Shown here: piece after piece, positions 1-9,619 of the stretch
How the letters are laid out: each line of letters begins with the position of its first letter
Numbering within the stretch: the stretch's first letter is position 1
Assembly: GCA_049999765.1 (NCBI GenBank)
Contig: JBNGIQ010008800.1
Span: 1 to 29,487, forward strand
Length of the DNA stretch: 29,487 bases
Source of the DNA: Phaeoceros laevis
Taxonomy: Eukaryota; Anthocerotophyta; Anthocerotopsida; Notothyladales
Direction: 5' to 3'
The notes under the pieces: generated by a model
What the model was told of the DNA's origin: nothing
Database searches by the model: none
The model's input: the letters and a program-made list of their open reading frames with translations, nothing else
Position numbers and translations under genes: made by a program

Positions 1-1892
1 CTAGCGCTAAGCATTCGTATCTGTGAACAATGCCGCGATTTCAAGGCCTCGGGCCGGGTTTTCTTGCCGACTGACCAGCGTCTATGTCGTGACGTTCAAG
101 CTTTCAAGACTACGCGTACACAATCGACATGACTGTGCCTCCAACTGTGAACGTAGTAAGCTTGTAAACAAGTTTGCAAACTTGAACGATACGAGGTGGC
201 ACCAATTCAGCTAGCCTAGGGAGCGAGCAATGGAAGGAACTCGTCCTGAGCGACTGAAGGTGGAAGGCTGAGCGAGGTGAATCGACAGGACAGCGATTGC
301 GACGGGACCTTGCCCGCCAGCCAAGCCTGGAGCTTCCCCCAACATTAATTATGGTCTTGTCACGAGCTGCCTAATGATGTACGTACTGGAATCAACCATA
401 TCTTAGACACGTGTTTGAGATATGCTATCTCCGGGAATCAGGTTTAGGCTACGGTGAATTCCAGGTAAAGACTGACTTCGCAATCTGTAACCATATGTTT
501 CTTCGCTGTATTGGGGTTTTTAATTTCCACGTGGATAGGATCTCGGATCTTGAGGCACAATAAAGCATACTACAAACTTACAAAGCAATTGTATCATTGG
601 TCTCATTGGTTACTTTATTGTGTAGCTTTCACTCTCTATGGACCAGTCATTGCCTCATTGTCGTAAGCTTGTAAAGGGCCACAGTTCCATATGTATGGTA
701 AGTGGAATTCCTATATATGGCCCTATAGTTATAACCATATGTCTTGTGCTTTCCCAATAAACCTACAAGCCTTTGTCTTTGTCCCAGATCTCGTATGGCT
801 GTGCCTACTAGTAGGACATATCTACGATCTCGTATGGCCATATGCACAGGACATGTATATGTATTCATGAGGCTTTGTCGGATAGTGGGGAAAGGTAGGA
901 AGGCACGGCCCGGTTCCCGGGCTTGCCGGGTCGTGGCCACCAGCAGGGTGCCTACGCACCCACTCCAGTTCCAGGAGGTGAGCGCTAGCTTGCAACCTGA
1001 ATAATTCAAGCTTACTGTTTAGTTTTCAACTGATCAATGGCATCTCACATATATTTTTTGCTCGCTCGCCATAGCCATCGCCTGCGCAGTGGACGTAAGT
1101 TGACAGCTCTGAGGCCTGCAGTCGATCGAGAACGTTCGAGGTCGGCGCAATTGCAAGTGAAGAGAATGCAAGGTTCCCCGACTGGCCAGCCGTGTTGTCG
1201 CCAATTCAGTACGTACGATGGGCTTCCAGCACCCTCTGCTGGCAGCCTCCAGGGTCAACTGATGCTCCTCATGAATCGATTGATCAAACCATGCCCCGCC
1301 ACGGGTGCAGTTCGTTTAGTTTGTCCGACCGCAGCAGTATAGTAGGAGGGCTAGCTAGCTATCTAGAGTTAGCTAGTTAACTGTAACTGACGTTGGCGCC
1401 AGCATCTCAGACTGTTTAATTGGTAATCACCTGCAGTAATCGCGACCTGTCCTGGCAGTGGGTTGAGAGCACGCAAGTTCTCTCTACTGAGGAATTTGCT
1501 ACATCACATTACCGAGTTGTCATCTGGTGCTGGTGCTCATGCTGAAACAGATTGATTGTACAGGAAGAAGCTACATCAGGCTGTGCTGTCAATTTCAGGT
1601 TTTCTTATCCTACCCAGAGGCAGAGCTTCTGAATCAATCAATTGCAAAAAGCACATCACAGAGCCGGTTTTTAACAGCCCTGGCTGGCCAGCACTGACCA
1701 GTGTGAGATAGCTGTGAGGTATGAAACAAAAGGGGCTTCCGAGTACTCCATCTACCAGCCCTGGACTAGCGGCTGAATGCTCTCATGAAAGTATGCAGCC
1801 ATTTCCTGTGGAACGTAGTTAATCTGCAACCAAAGATGAGAGGTAACGATACTTTATGGCCACAAGCCTGAGTGAGGCCACTCTTCCCATGA
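1..1892. other. Non-coding stretch, nothing recognised
   Basis: Short overlapping reading frames occur on both strands (for example 647-1009 minus and 1037-1342 plus), but none shows a family motif, splice context or codon pattern that I can support. The stretch holds scattered GTAC/CTAG-rich words and a small GC-rich patch near 905-945 with self-complementary CCCGGG-type words. I see no RNA gene and no mobile-element ends. Confidence 0.5.
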
Positions 1893-2118
1893 CTATGTAA
1901 CTCAAATGGGTTGCAACGAATACGCAATTCAGAATGAACCCAAACCTCACTGGTCAGTTAAATCAACACGTACACGTAGTGGTTTCATGAGCTTACACAA
2001 TGGAAGGATCTATAGGTGGGGGGCTCTCGGACGTATCACTCATTGAAACCTGCTTTCCAAAAGAGGACCTAGCCCGTTCTGCTTGAAATCCTGCAAAAGA
2101 TGTGGCAGGAAAATGTCA
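1893..2118 (+). repeat. Dispersed direct repeat, copy A
   Basis: This segment is highly similar, base by base, to 3551-3760 in the same orientation. Shared words include the run around 'caattcagaatgaacc', 'acacgtacacgtagtggttt' and 'ggaaggatctataggtgggg', with small indels and substitutions between them. Copy A ends just before the PPR pseudogene at 2140-2740. It is either an old segmental duplication or part of an unrecognised mobile element. Confidence 0.85.
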
Positions 2119-2139
2119 TATCTGCACAGGAAAATGTCA

Positions 2140-2740
2140 TGTCAAACAGCTTAAATGCATCTTCCAACTGACCACACTTTGTATACACATTTACGTGACA
2201 AGAACCCAGTACTACGTCACCTTCAACCAGACCTCTGTTTGCAATCCCTGAATCCAGCTGTTTGCCCTGCTATATAAGCTTTGAGGAGGCAAACATATGT
2301 AACATGGTCTACTAAAATCAGGCCTTCCTGCTCTGTACTTGCGTACAAGGTATGGGTCTGGGGACCACGCCCGTGCTCAGCGTACCTATTTATCATGGCA
2401 GTCCATGCTACTGCCTCCCTTGTGACCAGACTGCCAAACAGCTTGCGTGCATCTTCCAACTGGCCACACTTTGCATACATATTTAGGAGACAAATTCCCA
2501 GAACTACGTCACCTCAAGTAGTCCTCTTTTTACAATCCCCGAATGCAGCTGCCTGCCCAGCAGTAGAGCTCCACCACTTGCAAGCACAAGCTTCAACGAG
2601 GCAAACATGTATACGTAATACGGTCTGCTGCAAAAACGCAAATCCCGATAGGTTTCTTGATGCTAGTGAGGCCGTGACTACATACGGTGGAAGGCACTGT
2701 CCCCGAGCTGGGCACTTGCAAACCAAACTAGCCCGCAGCT
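2140..2740 (-). pseudogene. PPR (PLS-class) pseudogene fragment
   Basis: Read on the minus strand from 2726 downward, one frame gives a PPR-like stretch ending '...AFGDCKKRTT', a stop, then 'GDVVLGICLLNMYAKCGQLE', a canonical PLS-type PPR motif start, followed by 'DARKLFGSLVTREAVAWTAM' and a DHVTYVCLLKA block. After a further stop the motif starts again in another frame (GDVVLGSCHVNVYTKCGQLE, about 2235-2165). The region therefore holds at least two tandem PPR repeats, also visible at DNA level: 2155-2275 resembles 2447-2567. PPR proteins of this class bind organellar RNA and often act in RNA editing. The stops and the lack of a complete frame show that this copy is broken. Confidence 0.8.
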
Positions 2741-3550
2741 CATGATCATAGCCTGCCAGGCTGCTAGCCTACCTGCTAACTAGACCACACCATCAGCGCA
2801 TGCCACAGCACCGGGTCCCCACTCCAAGCCCTGCTCATATGCCCTTGGGCATATGCATGTCCACGGCTGTGTCTGCGGCCCCTGTCCTGATCTGTGTGCC
2901 CCATGCCGCCACAGCACACCGCAGCAGCATCGTATACGTACGCTCCAATGGATCCAGAAACAGGCCTACCTCCAACTTTGCCTCTGCCCTTACCACAGTA
3001 TGAAGTCCTCAAGGACTTCTTGGACAGTCGCACCAGAAGCCATTTTGAAGGGCTACCCTGAGTAATCACCGCCTAGTGCGAGTGCCATTGTACCAAACCC
3101 GCCAAGTGACCCTCCAGTATTGCATGATGACAGTGGTGGAACTGTTTCAGCTGGCAAATTTTTTTCTTAGTGCCGACCCTGACAGCTACAGGACTTTGCC
3201 TCGAACGATACACACGGGGTGCGTCTCGCAGAACGATGCCCCTCTTTTCAACCCTGACATATTCTCGGTGGAAGAGTGGCAGTCCATGCACATCCGCAGG
3301 TTTTTGGTTACCAGCAGAGGTGTGCCATAGGGAGTGCTCAAGAGACCAAACGCCAAAGCTAGCTTCTCAGCATGCCCACACAGTTGATCTTCCTTCCCCT
3401 TTCAGACACTGCCTTCAACACCAGCTTGGTGTGTGGTACATGGTTCCCTTCATCCTTCAAACGTTCATTTGTGCTCCGAACCTTGCACGAAAGGTCACCC
3501 CTTTCTTCCCCCACAAAAAAGGTTTGTACCTGCCTGTTCTATTCTCATGC
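2741..3550. other. Unassigned; weak coding-like trace on plus strand
   Basis: No known gene is recognised. A short plus-strand frame from the ATG at 2948 to about 3061 begins 'MDPETGLPPTLPLPLPQYEV', and a second at 3076-3330 contains '[20 protein letters not shown]'. Both read more like protein than random sequence and could be pieces of one decayed gene, but they lack any motif that I can name. Confidence 0.25.
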
Positions 3551-3760
3551 CTATGTAAAAAATTCAAATGGGTTGGGAATATGCAATTCAGAATGAACCG
3601 AAACCTCACTATCAACACGTACACGTAGTGGTTTCATGTGCTTACTCAATGGAAGGATCTATAGGTGGGGGGCTCTCGGACTTGCCCCTCTTTGAAACCT
3701 GCTTTCCAGAGGAGGAACAAGGCCATTCTGCTTTCCTGCAAAAGACTTGTCAGGACATGT
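3551..3760 (+). repeat. Dispersed direct repeat, copy B
   Basis: This is the second copy of the repeat at 1893-2118, in the same orientation and about 1.65 kb downstream. It keeps the same order of conserved words, including 'ggctctcgga' and the tail 'gaaacctgctttcca'. The differences are mostly single-base changes plus a few short deletions, so the duplication is not recent. Confidence 0.85.
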
Positions 3761-4169
3761 AAGCTTCCAGATCTGCGCAGCACCTAAAATGTTGCTTGGC
3801 GCAAGTGTGTGCTCACCTCCCCTCTGCCTTCAAATACTATTGTGGGCCTGCAAGGTCACATTGTGGCCGTGGCCAAGCCTACATTTGCAACCTAGTTGCA
3901 AAAAGTAGGAGGTACTCACGATCACAGTCAGCTCTCAAGAAGAAGGCAGGCCACCAGTTTGCTTCTAGCTCCACACTCTTCAGGACTAGCTAGCCTCCAA
4001 CCTGCTAATTAAACCCGTCATGAATACGAAACAGGTTGTCCAGCAGCCCATAAAAGCATGATATCGCCACATTTGCGATGGGTTCTTGGAAAATTCTACA
4101 GGTTTACTCGATATCCATTGGTTTGCTTGCACCAACTTCCGGATGGAACCATGATTGCTGACGCAGCAG

Positions 4170-5154
4170 AAGTTCATGCTTTGGCAGCAGCGCTTTTTTG
4201 AAGCCGATCTGAGTCTCCGACAGATCTTTGATCTTGGGTACGTGCATCGCCTATGTTCATGTTCTTCACTCTTCAAGAATGCAAAATCCTTAGTTTCTTG
4301 AGTTCGTATCTGGTCAGGGGGCTTGACACTCTAATGTTGCTATACAGGTATAGGGCCGTTGCTCATATGGACCGAAGTGTAGGATTGATATCCTCGGATG
4401 ATCTTTTAGCTGCATGCTTAGCTCTCAGATCCAGGCCGAAAATTGGGGCCTGCAAGGTAGTCCCACTTTAGTTGACCTAAAAATGATGGATTCTTTTGTA
4501 GGGGCAAAAGCTGATGAATTTGATTGTCTGGCAGGACTATCGGTGCTGGAGCTCTACCTGCTTGTGTCCATGAAGAGACTGGAGGGAAAGGGCGTGACTC
4601 GTACAGCTTTGATTTAGTTTTTAAAGGTGAGACGAACTTGCTAGGAGCCGTAGCTTCGAGGACATACATTGAGCTTAGACTTTTTTCTGGAAAGCCGTCG
4701 AGAATCAATTTGCAAGCAGGGTCACAGCAACGGGTTTGACATTAGTGGGTCCCTCCTTGCAACGCAGAGTACGAAGCAGTCCAGGAATTGCACAGTACTT
4801 CTGACGTCTACTCCCGACAGCTTGCTAGCGGGGTAGGTTTTGTGATTTGATCTACATGAATTTTTCCCATGACGTTATCTCCATCTTTGTTGAATTTGTT
4901 TACAGTGAATGCAGGCATTTGAGCATCTGCTTGAGAAAGAGCTGATTTGTTGTGGTGATTCAAGAGGAAGCCCTGCAAAGGAGTTCAGATCTGTCAAGCT
5001 CATGATATCAACTTTCGAGCTGGAGGAGGGTTTGAATTCAATTGAGCACTGTCCGGTACTTTCTTGGGCTTCTGAGGAACCTCTGAACCTGTTGGTGTTG
5101 CGTAAAGAGCTCAGCCTAATTTTGTCAATCTCTGCGGTATTTGCGTTTGAATGA
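4170..5154 (+). pseudogene. ORC4: ORC4 C-terminal fragment (with introns), frame-broken
   Basis: The exons read like the C-terminal half of origin recognition complex subunit 4, which binds replication origins as part of ORC. Likely exons are about 4170-4237 ('FFEADLSLRQIFDLG'), 4348-4456 ('YRAVAHMDRSVGLISSDDLL'), 4535-4626 ('LSVLELYLLVSMKRLEGKG' then 'RDSYSFDLVFK'), 4768-4832 ('EYEAVQELHSTSDVYSRQLA') and about 4915-5059 ('AFEHLLEKELICCGDSRGS' then 'EFRSVKLMIST'). Introns show GT..AG ends (for example GTGAGA at 4627 and CAG at 4767). Two single-base frame losses are visible, one in the GGGG/CC run near 4446-4450 and one in AAAGGG/CG near 4590. The N-terminal AAA+ ATPase half (Walker motifs) is not found upstream, so this is a partial copy. 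The identification rests on remembered family features. Confidence 0.72.
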
Positions 5155-6154
5155 GAGCCCCTGACACCCCTAGCCTCTTTCTATGCGCCTTGGATCGTTT
5201 TCAGACCGTGCTTTCCCAGTGGAATGCCCACGAAACTTTCAAATAGCCAAGCCTTGCTGCTTGTGCACAACTAGCTTGGTGCTGAGAAGGTAGACGTGTT
5301 TGTAAAATGACTGTCCAGAATGTTGACGACTAGTACTGCGTCCACCAGTTGGTCAGCTGGCCAGAAAGCAAAGAAACGCAGGGCACAGCGTTGGTTGGTT
5401 TCCGGCATATTTTACTTGCACGTGATGTATGTAGCCTAGGCACCATGTGTTGTGGAGATTCCAAGCTATTGGAGTTAGGAGAGCAAGATTTATGGGCTCC
5501 CACTACGACAGTGGGACGTGCTTACTGGCAGGTGTAGTCTGTCTTGAAAGGTTACACAAAGTTGTTACAGTAGCAGCAGCAATGAGTAAATTTGGTTTCA
5601 TAAACAAATGATCCATGTCCTGTAGGACCTGTACAAGACATCTATCCTTCCTGCTCACAGACTACTAGTGGTGAGGTACAGTGGTGAGGTATCAGCTCAT
5701 GTGTAACGCAAGCCAACGAAACCCTTCAATCCGGATTTCCTGTCGTCTACCATTCGTTGTTGATAATAGTCCCTCATTCTGGACACCATTTTTTTGGATG
5801 AATGACAAAAGAGGAGTAAGAATGAGAGCTGCAATTGGGATCTCAAGCGATTGCTATCCTTATGGTAAGCCAATCATGTGACATGTTACGCCTGTCATAC
5901 CTGAATATAGTGGTATTGTGCTTGATTCCCAAGTTTGGATTGCTAAATGCCATCCACCTTCCTAGTCGTGCTGCCAGGCGGGTGGATCTCAACTCTTCTT
6001 TTGCTTTGATGGCTCTGATGTTTTTGAATACAGTCGATCTTCCCGTTGCACTGGTAATGTATTTGCAGCCTTGCTACCTTCAGGTTGCCAGAGCTCCCAC
6101 AAATAAAGTGCTGTCCGAGAGCATATCTGGTGATGCTGCCTTAGATGTTTGGGG
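5155..6154 (+). other. Unassigned stretch between ORC4 and GWD fragments
   Basis: Several short plus-strand frames occur here, such as 5681-5881 (contains 'DNSPSFWTPFFWMNDKRGV') and 5835-6158. They could be exons of the neighbouring decayed genes, but I cannot assign them to a family. No repeat or RNA gene is recognised. Confidence 0.35.
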
Positions 6155-6290
6155 CTGAAAGCTCCTGCCAAGTTGATTGAGGAGAATGAAGGCTATTTTG
6201 AAGGGTTCCAACATCCCCTGGCCAGAGGATGAGGGTGATGGAAGATGGCAGCAAGCATGGACAGCAATCAAGAAAGTTTGGGGATCCTAT
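6155..6290 (+). pseudogene. Alpha-glucan water dikinase (GWD) fragment
   Basis: From 6155 the plus strand reads 'LKAPAKLIEE' and, after one extra base at 6185, 'MKAILKGSNIPWPEDEGDGR' followed by 'WQQAWTAIKKVWGS'. This matches the conserved block of plant GWD just ahead of its pyruvate-phosphate-dikinase-like domain, where family members read (M)PWPGDEG..RW.QAW.AIKKVW.SKWNERA. GWD phosphorylates glucose residues of starch in plastids. Here the block stops after VWGS, with no KWNERA, no phosphohistidine domain and no ATP-grasp remainder in the window. It is a short exon fragment with one frame break, in the same orientation as the ORC4 fragment. Confidence 0.7.
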
Positions 6291-7025
6291 CGGAATTGCT
6301 TTTTGTTGGCGTGCATTCTTGCTGGTTATGGCTATGCTGGGAGGCAGACCTCTTGCTCATAAGTGGTTAACACCTGGGAGCAATTTATGTATGTGAACAA
6401 TTACTTAATGGCAGCAACAACGAGCAAAAGGAAGACTTGTCTAACAAATATGTTTTCTTAAACACAGAGAAGCCTAGATGGTTGCTGTCGCAGGTTGAGA
6501 CCCTCACTGTAGCCAGCTACCTTTCTTACACCCTGGAATAGTCAGCACAGGGCTGCTGGCTAGCCGACTCTCTCATCACCGGTTATTCGTCAATTTGCAA
6601 GAGGACTTGTACACACGCTCTTGAAAGCTGTTAAGATGATGAGCATAACCTGGTTCCGAGCATCATCTTGTGGGCAGATCGCAAAAATCTCAAAGACCAT
6701 CCATTAGGACATCAACGCACTGATGACACGGTCCGAATTACGTCTGGTCATTGTCTCATGGTCACCGATCAGTCTGACTTGACTCATGATACGTCTGCAG
6801 TCGGAACTCAGTCTGTCTTATGATCTACTGCACTTCTTCAGTCTGTCTCATGATCTACTGCACTTCTTCTGCTGTTTCAATGCATTGGCTCACTTCACTG
6901 CGTAAAACAGCCCCAGGTCCCGAGTTTGCACTGCCATGCAACGTTGCAATGAGAATTTGTACTGGTGAGCTGGCTTGCAATTACAAGCAGCAGCCCTGGC
7001 CAACTGGTAGCTACAAGTCTCCAGC
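6291..7025. other. No gene recognised
   Basis: This is the gap between the GWD fragment and the 3' end of the minus-strand ROC-COR-caspase locus. It contains the 30-bp tandem repeat at 6811-6870 and no supportable reading frame. The long plus-strand frame that starts near 6820 is antisense to the caspase region and shows no motif. Confidence 0.5.
6811..6870 (+). repeat. 30-bp tandem repeat, two units
   Basis: The unit 'gtctgtcttatgatctactg' plus ten more bases is repeated immediately at 6841-6870, with one change in the first 20 bases and one at the last base. A related shorter word (tcatgatacgtctgcagtc) precedes it. Confidence 0.85.
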
Positions 7026-7325
7026 TCAGCCTGATGCCTCAGTTACGCACATATCCAGCAGCGATGACACTCTATGTATCACCACGATAGGACACTGCCT
7101 TACTGGTCTCCTAGTTCCTTGTTTGTCCATCCAGTACTTTTCTTCGTCAACGACCTCACAGATTACACTGCTAATGATGTTGATCACATCTGTGGTACGA
7201 CGCTTGGAGCGGAAAGCCTCCACCAAAGCTCTGACAAAACTTGTGCCATGCACGCGATCTCGCACAGACGCCGACCTCCTAGAAGTTGAAAACGCCACCA
7301 AGCAAGTCCTCTATATACCGATACT

Positions 7326-7355
7326 CGATACCTTCGCTCGCGATACCTTCGCTCG
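7326..7355 (+). repeat. 15-bp tandem duplication
   Basis: 'cgataccttcgctcg' is repeated back to back between the p20-like and p10-like parts of the C14 region. It keeps the reading frame. Confidence 0.9.
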
Positions 7356-7663
7356 AGTGCTGGTAAGGTGGCTGGTCAGAGGACGGTCCAGGTGCTTCAG
7401 CTCCGGCGCCGGCTACCTGGCTACCTTGTTCGTGCCTCGGCACGAGTTGACAACAAACATTTTGGGCTTGCCTCGCAATTTCTCTCATTTCGTGAAGGGG
7501 CTCACAATATCATCAAGCCAAATCACCTCTCCCACTTTGTCCGTGATAAAATGCTTCCCGTACTAGGTGGTGTTTCCATGTGCATTCACGAAACATACAA
7601 AACACTCATCTTCTGGCAAGACACTCTCTTCCTCTATCTCCATTAGCTGCTCCAGCAGCTCAG

Positions 7664-7775
7664 CAGCCGAGCTGACCTGGTGGCAGCCGAGCTGTCCACC
7701 AGGGTGATCACTTGGAGGGTGATCACTTGGACTCGGCTGCCACCAGGGTGATCACTTGGAGGGTGATCACTTGGA
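7664..7775 (+). repeat. Nested tandem duplications inside the caspase p20 region
   Basis: The word 'gcagccgagctg' is present at 7664 and 7683. A 36-bp block beginning 'ccaccagggtgatcacttgg' occurs at 7696-7731 and again at 7740-7775, and inside each block 'gggtgatcacttgga' is itself doubled. The minus-strand frame of the C14 domain changes across this block, so the duplication probably inserted into an originally continuous p20 coding sequence. Confidence 0.85.
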
Positions 7776-8199
7776 GGCTGAGAGTCTCGCCTGCTAGTGC
7801 TTCCAGTTTCCCTCTGTCTACAGCGCCGCCCAATCTGTCACCAGAATTGTACTTCTCCATGCTGATAAGTACGGCTATGCCTTGCTTCTGCCCGACTACC
7901 ACATTGCTATCGGGGTAGCAATCCGAAAGTTGTTCTGTTGGAAGTGCTTGAGAGCCAACCCTACTAAGCAGTCCATCCAGGAGAGCAGCCCCTGAGTCTC
8001 CACTCCTATGTAGCAACAAAACACTCCCTGCCTCATCCTTCACCTCACCCCAAAAATGCTCATAGTTTGGAATCCATTCCACCCGGCGTCTCAGCTCCTC
8101 AACGGAGATCGATTGGTCCCTCCGATGAGCGCACAACATGGGCCCGGATCTGTTGGTGCGCAAGCACTCTGGCCTAATAATGCGCTCCTCAAGTGTAAC

Positions 8200-8800
8200 A
8201 CCCTGGCATCCCTCTTGGGATGCACAGAAGGAGCGAATTTTCCCAGGTACATGAGAAGCATGAGAAGCATGAGATCAATGAGTTGGTCTGGCGTCACAGC
8301 ATTCGAGTCCAAGCCAGGGACACTTCTCATTGTTTCCTGCAACAACCATCTCAAATACCTTTTGGTGACGAACCCATTGACAGGTCTCTCTTGTCGTATT
8401 GCTGAGACACATGGAAAGAAATGACGGCGGCCCTGCCCTCCACATGAGAAGATGTTAATAAGTTGACCCAGCACATGGCCAAACCACCTAGGTTGGATGA
8501 CGATGAATTGGAGGTTTTCATGATACATGATCTCCCCGCAGTTGTGCAAGTAGGCAGCTATTGGTTTCCACTCTTTGTCCTTATCTCTATGGGTGTTCTC
8601 AGCAGCTACCGCCTTCTTAACCTCTACCCTGGCCTCCTTGAAAAACCTTGAGCAAAGTTTTGCAAACTCAGATATGGAGATAACAGGGCGAGCTTGAAGA
8701 ATCTTCAAAACTTGGGTGCATATGACTGGCGCCTCCGGGAGACTATCCAGGGTGATCCTCAAAGATTCTTCTACTTGGCTGCAGCATTTTTGCAGCTCTC
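8200..8800 (-). other. COR (C-terminal of ROC) domain
   Basis: The open frame from about 9060 to 8091 contains a COR-like core: 'YLHNCGEIMYHENLQFIVIQ' then 'PRWFGHVLGQLI', matching the family pattern yLh.lG.i.y....l...vil.p.W....l. Downstream, 'PVNGFVTKRYLRWLLQE' follows. COR mediates dimerisation of ROCO proteins. The frame shifts by one base at about 8235 (in GGGAAAATTC), after which 'GVTLEERIIRPECLRTNRSG' continues in the 8163-7723 frame. A short ATGAGAAGC-type tandem repeat (8249-8275) sits just before the break. Confidence 0.75.
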
Positions 8801-8849
8801 GATCTTGTCTAGCCAAGGCATTCACAAGAAAAGGTTGTGATCGTACATT

Positions 8850-9530
8850 GATTAGGTCGCAAAATCGTACATTCAAGCTAGTAAGGATGTTTTGCGCATG
8901 ATTAAACCATGAATCCACACCAGTGAGTTTACCCAGTCTATCCTTGTTGGTGACGACAACAACGACAAACGGTGCAAGTGCGCCTGGCTTGTAGTGGGAA
9001 GCAATGAGACGTAACCAATGCAACAACTCTTCTTCCAACTGTCTCTCCCCTTCATCTCACCTGCTTCTTTCTCTCCTGGGCGCACAATGGGATTCAAAGT
9101 TAGCACAAACAAAGCGGCAGCACTGTCCCCGCTCAGAGATATAACATCATGGAGAGCATGAAACTCCCTCGGGCCAGCATGATCCCACACATAGAGCCGC
9201 AAATCTTCATTATCCTCAAGCAAATCATTTTCAATGCCTCGCGTTCGCTTGTGCAGTTCTCTATCATGTGAGGATTGGCCACACACCAATCGTCCCAAGG
9301 GTTGCACCGGATCCGGATCGTGTGCATGGCTTTTGCAGAAGAACCTTCATGGCTTGAAAAAGAGTGGATTTGCCTACAGGCCGCAACAAAGAACTAGATT
9401 GAGTCTTGAAACCGCAATACGGTACACATTCTAACCACTCAAAAGGAGTCACCAAGTGGTACAGTGTAAGTAAACCATGTACACACACATGTGGAATGAC
9501 TTACCAGCATATGCATTCCCACAGAGAATA
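8850..9530 (-). other. ROC (Ras-of-complex) GTPase domain
   Basis: The visible G-motifs in order are: G1/P-loop GNAYAGKST, split by the intron after its last G (exon end 9505, next exon 9373); G2 in 'RTRGIE' near 9245-9225; G3 DHAG in 'YVWDHAGPREFHALHDV' near 9174-9185; G4 TNKD in 'VVVVVTNKDRLG' near 8936-8953. A frame change lies between 'MKVLLQKPCTRSGSG' (about 9345-9310) and 'ELHKRTRGIE' (about 9255). Frames in between give 'NPWDDWCVANPHMIE', so two small indels or one unrecognised intron separate them. Another frame change near 9060 lies beside a GGGG run. Confidence 0.87.
9374..9504 (-). other. Intron splitting the ROC P-loop
   Basis: On the minus strand the donor is GCTG|GTAAGT (exon ends at 9505) and the acceptor is CCTGTAG|GCAAAT (exon resumes at 9373). 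Joining them restores GGC at the phase-1 junction and the P-loop GKST. The intron is 131 bp. Its intact splice signals show that the locus is a genomic gene copy, not a processed retrocopy. Confidence 0.88.
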
Positions 9531-9619
9531 AGTCGGCAGGATTTGGGCTTTCCTTGAGGCAGAGCAGACAAAGCATTCCGGAAATCCTTGTTGCGACCAA
9601 GCTTCTCCTGTATACCCTC

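Larger units (their letters stand above)
7026..7900 (-). other. Caspase-like (peptidase C14) domain, interrupted
   Basis: The p20-like start is 'GIAVLISMEKYNSGDR' then 'LGGAVDRGKLEALAGETL' (about 7890-7790). After a local duplication the p20 core resumes as 'ELLEQLMEIEEESVLPEDE' and 'CFVCFVNAHGN', with the catalytic His codon at 7578-7580, then 'LRGKPKMFVVNSCRGT', with the catalytic Cys codon at 7440-7442 (SCRG for the QACRG of animal caspases). The p10-like part reads 'CLVAFSTSRRSASVRDRV' and 'HGTSFVRALVEAF', matching the family pattern a(y/f)sT..g..S.R....Gs.Fi.aL. The part from 7670 down to the TGA at 7026 is one reading frame, broken by stops at 7563-7565, 7485-7487, 7413-7415 and 7311-7313. 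GS.F and SCRG suggest a true caspase/paracaspase-like fold rather than a typical plant metacaspase. Confidence 0.8.

Noticed and set aside
905-945. GC-rich hairpin-like patch that could suggest a structured RNA
   Set aside because: It has no tRNA or other RNA landmarks, and the self-complementarity is limited to short CCCGGG-type words.
6820-7566. A 248-residue plus-strand frame
   Set aside because: It is antisense to the caspase-like region, begins in a 30-bp tandem repeat and shows no domain.
8056-8424. Plus-strand frames over the COR region
   Set aside because: They are shadows of the minus-strand COR frame, which has family motifs.
9038-9060. A 22-base mini-intron (GTGAGA..CAG) to explain the ROC frame change
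   Set aside because: It is far below the minimum size of plant introns; a one-base indel beside a GGGG run is simpler.
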